This document shows, in pieces, positions 55,681-62,596 of a DNA stretch of 62,596 bases. The position numbers and the translations under genes were made by a program. The stretch comes from Liolophura sinensis (taxonomy: Eukaryota; Mollusca; Polyplacophora; Chitonida; Chitonidae): contig NW_027018185.1 in NCBI RefSeq assembly GCF_032854445.1, positions 1 to 62,596 on the forward strand, in the 5' to 3' direction. A model generated the notes under the pieces. The model was given only the letters and a program-made list of their open reading frames with translations. It was not told where the DNA came from and did not search any database. Each line of letters starts with the position of its first letter. Positions within the stretch are counted from its first letter, which is position 1.

Positions 55681-58600
55681 TTGGCTGTAGCCACAATTGA
55701 ATCATCATTTATGTCAAAATCACGTGCCCAGCAACGGCTCTTACTCCATGGAAACCAAGGAAATTTCCAATTTTTCAACACCTGGAGATGCCTGACCCAA
55801 TTGCGCATCTTTTGGCACCTTATTGATGTGGGTCAGTGTTCAATTGTACTTTTTTACAGCAGACTGTATCAAGTACCTTGTGGTTTTTATATAAAAATGG
55901 TGTGGTTTTTCTACATGTAGATAAAGACATTGAGTTTATCTTCGACTTAGAAGTAAGACATTTGCTGGGTGAGTTAAATGGGCTTGGCCCAAAGATTTGA
56001 CATCTTCTGGGCTACCGAAGGGCACATAACTTATAATCAAAAGTTGAATATAGTAATGACCAGTCGCGATTGTACATAGTACATGTAGCCGATTTCAATT
56101 AGCAAAAGGACCAGGCAAAAATCCAAAAGTGGAAAAAATGTTCCAATGCTGCTGGTAAGAGGCTAATCCGACGTATTTTGTGACGAGAAATCGAATGGTG
56201 CAAACCGCGTTGCTCTCCGACCAATACTTTTGGCTGTAGCCACAATTGAATCATCATTTATGTCAAAATCACGTGCCCAGCAACGGCTCTTACTCCATGG
56301 AAACCAAGGAAATTTCCAATTTTTCAACACCTGGAGATGCCTGACCCAATTGCGCATCTTTTGGCACCTTATTGATGTGGGTCAGTGTTCAATTGTACTT
56401 TTTACAGCAGACTGTATCAAGTACCTTGTGTTTTTTATATAAAAATGGTGTGGTTTTTCTACATGTAGATAAAGAGGTTAAGTTTATATTCGACTTAGAA
56501 GTAAGACATTTGCTGGGTGAGTTAATGGGCTTGGCCCAAAGATTTGACAGCTTCTGGGCTACCGAAGGGCACATAACTTATAATCAAAAGTTGAATATAG
56601 TAATGACCAGTCGCGATTGTACATAGTACATGTAGCCGATTTCAATTAGCAAAAGGACCAGGCAAATATCCAAAAGTGGAAAAAATGTTCCAATGCTGCT
56701 GGTAAGAGGCCAATCTGACGTATTTTGTGACGAGAAATCGAATGGTGCAAACCGCGTTGCTCTCCGACCAATACTTTTGGCTGTAGCCACAATTGAATCA
56801 TCATTTATGTCAAAATCACGTGCCCAGCAACGGCTCTTACTCCATGGAAACCAAGGAAATTTGCAATTTTTCAACAGCTGGAGATGCCTGACCCAATTGC
56901 GCATCTTTTGGCACCTTATTGATGTGGGTCAGTGTTCAATTGTACTTTTTACAGCAGACTGTATCAAGTACCTTGTGGTTTTTATATAAAAATGGTGTGG
57001 TTTTTCTACATGTAGATAAAGAGATTAAGTTTTATCTTCGACTTAGAAGTAAGACATTTGCTGGGTGAGTTAAATGGGCTTGGCCCAAAGATTTGACATC
57101 TTCTGGGCTACCGAAGGGCACATAACTTATAATCAAAAGTTGAATATAGTAATGACCAGTCGCGATGGTACATAGTACATGTAGCCGATTTCAATTAGCA
57201 AAAGGACCAGGCAAAAATCCAAAAGCAAAAAAAATGCTTCAATCGTGCTGGAAGAGGCTAATCCGACGTATTTTGTGACGAGAAATCGAATGGTGCAAAC
57301 CGCGTTGCTCTCCGACCAATACTTTTGGCTGTAGCCACAATTGAATCATCATTTATGTCAAAATCACGTGCCCAGCAACGGCTCTTACTCCATGGAAACC
57401 AAGGAAATTTCCAATTTTCAACAGCTGGAGATGCCTGACCCAATTGCGCATTTTTTGGCACCTTATTGATGTGGGTCAGTGTTCAATTGTACTTTTTACA
57501 GCAGACTGTATCAAGTACCTTGTGTTTTTTATATAAAAATGGGTGTGGTTTTCCTACATGTAGATAAAGACATTGAGTTTATCTTCGACTTAGAAGTAAG
57601 ACATTTGCTGGGTGAGTTAAATGGGCTTGGCCCAAAGATTTGACATCTTCTGGGCTACCGAAGGGGCACATAACTTATAATCAAAAGTTGAATATAGTAA
57701 TGACCAGTCGCGATTGTACATAGTACATGTAGCCGATTTCAATTAGCAAAAGGACCAGGCAAAAATCCAAAAGTGGAAAAAATGTTCCAATGCTGCTGGT
57801 AAGAGGCTAATCTGACGTATTTTGTGACGAGAAATCGAATGGTGCAAACCGCGTTGCTCTCCGACCAATACTTTTGGCTGTAGCCACAATTGAATCATCA
57901 TTTATGTCAAAATCACGTGCCCAGCAACGGCTCTTTACTCCATGGAAACCAGGAAATTTGCAATTTTTCAACAGCTGGAGATGCCTGACCCAATTGCGCA
58001 TCTTTTGGCACCTTATTGATGTGGGTCAGTGTTCAATTGTACTTTTTACAGCAGACTGTATCAAGTACCTTGTGGTTTTTATATAAAAATGTGTGGTTTT
58101 TCTACATGTAGATAAAGAGATTAAGTTTATCTTCGACTTAGAAGTAAGACATTTGCTGGGTGAGTTAAATGGGCTTGGCCCAAAGATTTGACATCTTCTG
58201 GGCTACCGAAGGGCACATAACTTATAATCAAAAGTTGAATATAGTAATGACCAGTCGCGATTTGTACATAGTACATGTAGCCGATTTCAATTAGCAAAAG
58301 GACCAGGCAAAAATCCAAAAGTGGAAAAAATGTTCCAATGCTGCTGGTAAGAGGCTAATCCGACGTATTTTGTGACGAGAAATCGAATGGTGCAAACCGC
58401 GTTGCTCTCCGACCAATACTTTTGGCTGTAGCCACAATTGAATCATCATTTATGTCAAAATCACGTGCCCAGCAACGGCTCTTACTCCATGGAAACCAAG
58501 GAAATTTCCAATTTTTCAACACCTGGAGATGCCTGACCCAATTGCGCATCTTTTGGCACCTTATTGATGTGGGTCAGTGTTCAATTGTACTTTTTACAGC

Positions 58601-59745
58601 AGACTGTATCAAGTACCTTGTGGTTTTTATATAAAAATGGTGTGGTTTTTCTACATGTAGAAAAAGAGATTAAGTTTATCTTCGACTTAGAAGTAAGACA
58701 TTTGCTGGGTGAGTTAAATGGGCTTGGCCCAAAGATTTGACATCTTCTGGGCTACCGAAGGGCACATAACTTATAATCAAAAGTTGAATATAGTAATGAC
58801 CAGTCGCGATTGTACATAGTACATGTAGCCGATTTCAATTAGCAAAAGGACCAGGCAAAAATCCAAAAGTGGAAAAAATGTTCCAATGCTGCTGGTAAGA
58901 GGCTAATCCGACGTATTTTGTGACGAAAAATTGAATGGTGCAAACCGCGTTGCTCTCCGACCAATACTTTTGGCTGTAGCCACAATTGAATCATCATTTA
59001 TGTCAAAATCACGTGCCCAGCAACGGCTCTTACTCCATGGAAACCAAGGAAATTTGCAATTTTTCAACACCTGGAGATGCCTGACCCAATTGCGCATCTT
59101 TTGGCACCTTATTGATGTGGGTCAGTGTTCAATTGTACTTTTTACAGCAGACTGTATCAAGTACCTTGTGGTTTTTATATAAAAATGGTGTGGTTTTTCT
59201 ACATGTAGATAAAGAGATTAAGTTTATCTTCGACTTAGAAGTAAGACATTTGCTGGGTGAGTTAAATGGGCTTGGCCCAAAGATTTGACATCTTCTGGGC
59301 TACCGAAGGGCACATAACTTATAATCAAAAGTTGAATATAGTAATGACCAGTCGCGATTGTACATAGTACATGTAGCCGATTTCAATTAGCAAAAGGACC
59401 AGGCAAAAATCCAAAAGTGGAAAAAATGTTCCAATGCTGCTGGTAAGAGGCTAATCCGATGTATTTTGTGACGAGAAATCGAATGGTGCAAACCGCGTTG
59501 CTCTCCGACCAATACTTTTGGCTGTAGCCACAATTGAATCATCATTTATGTCAAAATCACGTGCCCAGCAACGGCTCTTACTCCATGGAAACCAAGGAAA
59601 TTTCCAATTTTTCAACACCTGGAGATGCCTGACCCAATTGCGCATCTTTTGGCACCTTATTGATGTGGGTCAGTGTTCAATTGTACTTTTTACAGCAGAC
59701 TGTATCAAGTACCTTGTGGTTTTTATATAAAAATGGTGTGGTTTT

Positions 59746-59757
59746 TCTACATGTAGA
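59746..59757. other. 12-bp perfect palindrome recurring in nearly every unit
   Basis: TCTACATGTAGA is identical to its reverse complement and is kept in almost all units; changes such as ATGTAAGAT near 30175 and ATGTAGGTAAAG near 26352 are rare. It sits 12 bases into the unit, close to the A/T palindrome at the end of the preceding unit, so each unit boundary carries two dyads about 12 to 14 bp apart. A protein-binding or cruciform role is only a possibility. Confidence 0.55.
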
Positions 59758-60243
59758 TAAAGAGATTAAGTTTATCTTCGACTTAGAAGTAAGACATTTG
59801 CTGGGTGAGTTAAATGGGCTTGGCCCAAAGATTTGACATCTTCTGGGCTACCGAAGGGCACATAACTTATAATCAAAAGTTGAATATAGTAATGACCAGT
59901 CGCGATTGTACATAGTACATGTAGCCGATTTCAATTAGCAAAAGGACCAGGCAAAAATCCAAAAGTGGAAAAAATGTTCCAATGCTGCTGGTAAGAGGCT
60001 AATCCGACGTATTTTGTGACGAGAAATCGAATGGTGCAAACCGCGTTGCTCTCCGACCAATACTTTTGGCTGTAGCCACAATTGAATCATCATTTATGTC
60101 AAAATCACGTGCCCAGCAACGGCTCTTACTCCATGGAAACCAAGGAAATTTGCAATTTTTCAACACCTGGAGATGCCTGACCCAATTGCGCATCTTTTGG
60201 CACCTTATTGATGTGGGTCAGTGTTCAATTGTACTTTTTACAG

Positions 60244-60352
60244 CAGACTGTATCAAGTACCTTGTGTTTTTTATATAAAAATGGTGTGGTTTTTCTACAT
60301 GTAGATAAAGACATTGAGTTTATCTTCGACTTAGAAGTAAGACATTTGCTGG
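60244..60352 (+). other. Exon-like segment bounded by splice-site consensus, recurring per unit
   Basis: A pyrimidine-rich GTACTTTTTACAG precedes this segment and G|GTGAGT follows it, matching eukaryotic splice acceptor and donor consensus. One frame is open across all 109 nt and on to a TGA about 40 nt beyond the donor; it contains YKNGVVFLHVDKDIEFIFDL. The two common alleles change DKDIEF to DKEIKF. The length is 3n+1, so joining successive copies would break the frame; a giant repeat protein is therefore unlikely. It may be a remnant of a captured gene piece or simply chance. I recognise no domain. Confidence 0.2.
60268..60281. other. 14-bp A/T palindrome containing a TATA-like motif
   Basis: TTTTTATATAAAAA is a perfect palindrome. 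It includes TATATAAAA, which matches the eukaryotic TATA-box consensus on both strands. It is present in nearly all units except the left-edge subfamily, where two units read TATATACAAATGG. There is no evidence of an attached gene, so I do not call a promoter. It could aid DNA unwinding or bending, or be an incidental A/T tract. Confidence 0.45.
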
Positions 60353-62478
60353 GTGAGTTAAATGGGCTTGGCCCAAAGATTTGACGTCTTCTGGGCTACC
60401 GAAGGGCACATAACTTATAATCAAAAGTTGAATATAGTAATGACCAGTCGCGATGGTACATAGTACATGTAGCCGATTTCAATTAGCAAAAGGACCAGGC
60501 AAAAATCCAAAAGTGGAAAAAATGTTCCAATGCTGCTGGTAAGAGGCTAATCCGACGAATTTTGTGACGAGAAATCGAATGGTGCAAACCGCGTTGCTCT
60601 CCGACCAATACTTTTGGCTGTAGCCACAATTGAATCATCATTTAATGTCAAAAATCACGTGCCCAGCAACGGCTCTTACTCCATGGAAACCAAGGAAATT
60701 TCCAATTTTTCAACACCTGGAGATGCCTGACCCAATTGCGCATCTTTTGGCACCTTATTGATGTGGGTCAGTGTTCAATTGTACTTTTTACAGCAGACTG
60801 TATCAAGTACCTTGTGGTTTTTATATAAAAATGGTGTGGTTTTTCTACATGTAGATAAAGAGATTAAGTTTATCTTCGACTTAGAAGTAAGACATTTGCT
60901 GGGTGAGTTAAATGGGCTTGGCCCAAAGATTTGACATCTTCTGGGCTACCGAAGGGCACATAACTTATAATCAAAAGTTGAATATAGTAATGACCAGTCG
61001 CGATGGTACATAGTACATGTAGCCGATTTCAATTAGCAAAAGGACCAGGCAAAAATCCAAAAGTGGAAAAAATGTTCCAATGCTGCTGGTAAGAGGCTAA
61101 TCTGACGTATTTTGTGACGAGAAATCGAATGGTGCAAACCGCGTTGCTCTCCGACCAATACTTTTGGCTGTAGCCACAATTGAATCATCATTTATGTCAA
61201 AATCACGTGCCCAGCAACGGCTCTTACTCCATGGAAACCAAGGAAATTTGCAATTTTTCAACACCTGGAGATGCCTGACCCAATTGCGCATCTTTTGGCA
61301 CCTTATTGATGTGGGTCAGTGTTCAATTGTACTTTTTACAGCAGACTGTATCAAGTACCTTGTGGTTTTTATATAAAAATGGTGTGGTTTTTCTACATGT
61401 AGATAAAGAGATTAAGTTTATCTTCGACTTAGAAGTAAGACATTTGCTGGGTGAGTTAAATGGGCTTGGCCCAAAGATTTGACATCTTCTGGGCTACCGA
61501 AGGGCACATAACTTATAATCAAAAGTTGAATATAGTAATGACCAGTCGCGATGGTACATAGTACATGTAGCCGATTTCAATTAGCAAAAGGACCAGGCAA
61601 AAATCCAAAAGTAAAAAAAATGCTCCAATCGTGCTGGTAAGAGGCTAATCCGACGTATTTTGTGACGAGAAATCGAATGGTGCAAACCGCGTTGCTCTCC
61701 GACCAATACTTTTGGCTGTAGCCACAATTGAATCATCATTTATGTCAAAATCACGTGCCCAGCAACGGCTCTTACTCCATGGAAACCAAGGAAATTTGCA
61801 ATTTTTCAACAGCTGGAGATGCCTGACCCAATTGCGCATCTTTTGGCACCTTATTGATGTGGGTCAGTGTTCAATTGTACATTTTACAGCAGACTGTATC
61901 AAGTACCTTGTGTTTTTTATATAAAAATGGTGTGGGTTTTTCTACATGTAGATAAAGACATTGAGTTTATCTTCGACTTAGAAGTAAGACATTTGCTGGG
62001 TGAGTTAAATGGGCTTGGCCCAAAGATTTGACGTCTTCTGGGCTACCGAAGGGCACATAACTTATAATCAAAAGTTGAATATAGTAATGACCAGTCGCGA
62101 TTGTACATAGTACATGTAGCCGATTTCAATTAGCAAAAGGACCAGGCAAAAATCCAAAAGTAAAAAAAATGCTCCAATCGTGCTGGTAAGAGGCTAATCC
62201 GACGTATTTTGTGACGAGAAATCGAATGGTGCAAACCGCGTTGCTCTCCGACCAATACTTTTGGCTGTAGCCACAATTGAATCATCATTTATGTCAAAAT
62301 CACGTGCCCAGCAACGGCTCTTACTCCATGGAAACCAAGGAAATTTCCAATTTTTCAACAGCTGGAGATGCCTGACCCAATTGCGCATCTTTTGGCACCT
62401 TATTGATGTGGGTCAGTGTTCAATTGTACTTTTTACAGCAGACTGTATCAAGTACCTTGTGTTTTTTATATAAAAAAT

Positions 62479-62596
62479 GGTGTGGTTTTTCTACATGTAG
62501 ATAAAGACATTGAGTTTATCTTCGACTTAGAAGTAAGACATTTGCTGGGTGAGTTAAATGGGCTTGGCCCAAAGATTTGACATCTTCTGGGCTACC
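62479..62596. repeat. Partial 115th satellite unit at the right edge
   Basis: The last 118 bases restart the unit at GGTGTGGTTTTT and stop after CTGGGCTACC. The array therefore continues beyond the window with no sign of decay here. Confidence 0.95.

Larger units (their letters stand above)
59735..60282 (+). repeat. Reference satellite unit (548 bp)
   Basis: I chose this unit as a model because it and its neighbours are exactly 548 bp and free of indels. It has 218 G+C (39.8%) and 15 CpG dinucleotides. Landmarks in order: a 12-bp perfect palindrome at 59746-59757; GGGC-TTG-GCCC, a small stem; TCGCGA; TGTAC-ATA-GTACA followed by TACATGTA; TGGAA...TTCCA flanking an A-rich loop, lost in the CGTGCTGG variant; CACGTG and CCATGG; CACCTG, which is CAGCTG in other units; AGATGC...GCATCT, a 6-bp stem with a 13-base loop; three CAATTG sites; and a 14-bp A/T palindrome at 60268-60281. 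I see no obvious internal sub-repeat, so 548 bp looks like the true basic unit and not a dimer or trimer of something shorter. Confidence 0.93.
1..62596. repeat. 548-bp satellite DNA tandem array (114 units plus a partial unit)
   Basis: One sequence recurs head to tail across the whole window. The anchor TTGGCTGTAGCC occurs at 6387, 6935, 7483, 8031, 8579 and so on; spacing is 548 in clean stretches (22282 to 28310 is exactly 11 x 548). From base 1 to 62478 there are 114 units with a mean of 548.05 bp, even with one 71-bp gain and one 80-bp loss. All units have the same orientation. Recurrent two- or three-state positions include ACATTGAG/AGATTAAG, GACATC/GACGTC, GATTGTAC/GATGGTAC, GCTGCTGG/CGTGCTGG, CCGACG/CTGACG, CATTTATG/CAATTATG, TTGCAA/TTCCAA/TTACAA and CAGCTGG/CACCTGG. 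Neither array edge is in the window. Such arrays are typical of centromeric, pericentromeric, subtelomeric or interstitial heterochromatin; the sequence alone does not say which. I do not recognise the unit as a named satellite family. Confidence 0.98.

Noticed and set aside
59774-59790. CENP-B box-like motif at TTCGACTTAGAAG
   Set aside because: It matches only the TTCG and central A of the mammalian CENP-B box; the essential CGGG half is missing.
60268-60281. TATA box as evidence of a real promoter in each unit
   Set aside because: The motif is a symmetrical A/T tract with no convincing gene or polyadenylation signal downstream. Without transcript data a promoter call is unsupported.
1-62596. 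CRISPR array
   Set aside because: The repeat unit is 548 bp with no alternation of short repeats and unique spacers, and the context is eukaryotic.
1-62596. Tandem rRNA, 5S rRNA, tRNA, snRNA or histone gene cluster
   Set aside because: No rRNA motifs, no tRNA cloverleaf, no convincing A-box/B-box pair (only weak matches such as TAGCAAAAGG) and no histone-like frame are present in the unit.
1-62596. LTR retrotransposon, DNA transposon or Helitron as the source of the unit
   Set aside because: No terminal repeats, no target duplications at unit boundaries and no transposase, reverse transcriptase or helicase motifs were seen. A decayed non-autonomous origin cannot be excluded.

Overview
The whole 62.6-kb window is one head-to-tail tandem array: a satellite DNA with a 548-bp repeat unit. 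Taking the conserved GGTGTGGTTTTT at base 1 as the start of a unit, I count 114 units (1-62478) and a 118-bp partial 115th unit that runs off the right edge. No unique sequence is present on either side, so neither array boundary is visible. The unit is about 40% GC (218 of 548 bases in the unit at 59735-60282). I find no protein-coding gene, tRNA, rRNA, CRISPR array or autonomous transposon. The short open frames on both strands are the same few chance frames recurring every 548 bp.

Organism: a eukaryote, most likely an animal. The only foreign sequence is a 59-bp insertion at 36779-36837 with a perfect 12-bp target-site duplication and a (TCAT)n tail. Its body resembles, from memory, the 3' ends of short retroposons that are abundant in mollusc genomes, especially vetigastropods such as abalones and top shells. 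A mollusc is therefore my best guess, but it rests on memory of one short element.

Layout: (1) 1-1658, three units of a clearly diverged subfamily at the left edge, passing abruptly into the main family. (2) About 1.66-20 kb, main-family units of mixed type, with local two-unit duplications such as 11.3-13.5 kb. (3) About 20-28 kb, a higher-order repeat of six units (about 3.29 kb) present in two copies plus a partial third. (4) About 29-36 kb, mixed units with many small indels. (5) 36767-36849, the retroposon-like insertion with its duplicated target. (6) About 40-50 kb, a block of about 2.6 kb repeated at an offset of 4.93 kb (nine units); part of the second copy also matches 33.9-36.2 kb at an offset of 14.32 kb. 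(7) About 51-57.5 kb, units with many indels, including an 80-bp deletion. (8) About 58-62.6 kb, regular units alternating between two variants.

Units differ at about 15 recurrent variable positions whose alleles are shuffled in blocks. This is the pattern expected from unequal crossing-over and gene conversion. Nothing here shows a cooperating set of genes. The interest lies in the array's history, the inserted element, the dyad-symmetric motifs and an exon-like segment inside the unit.
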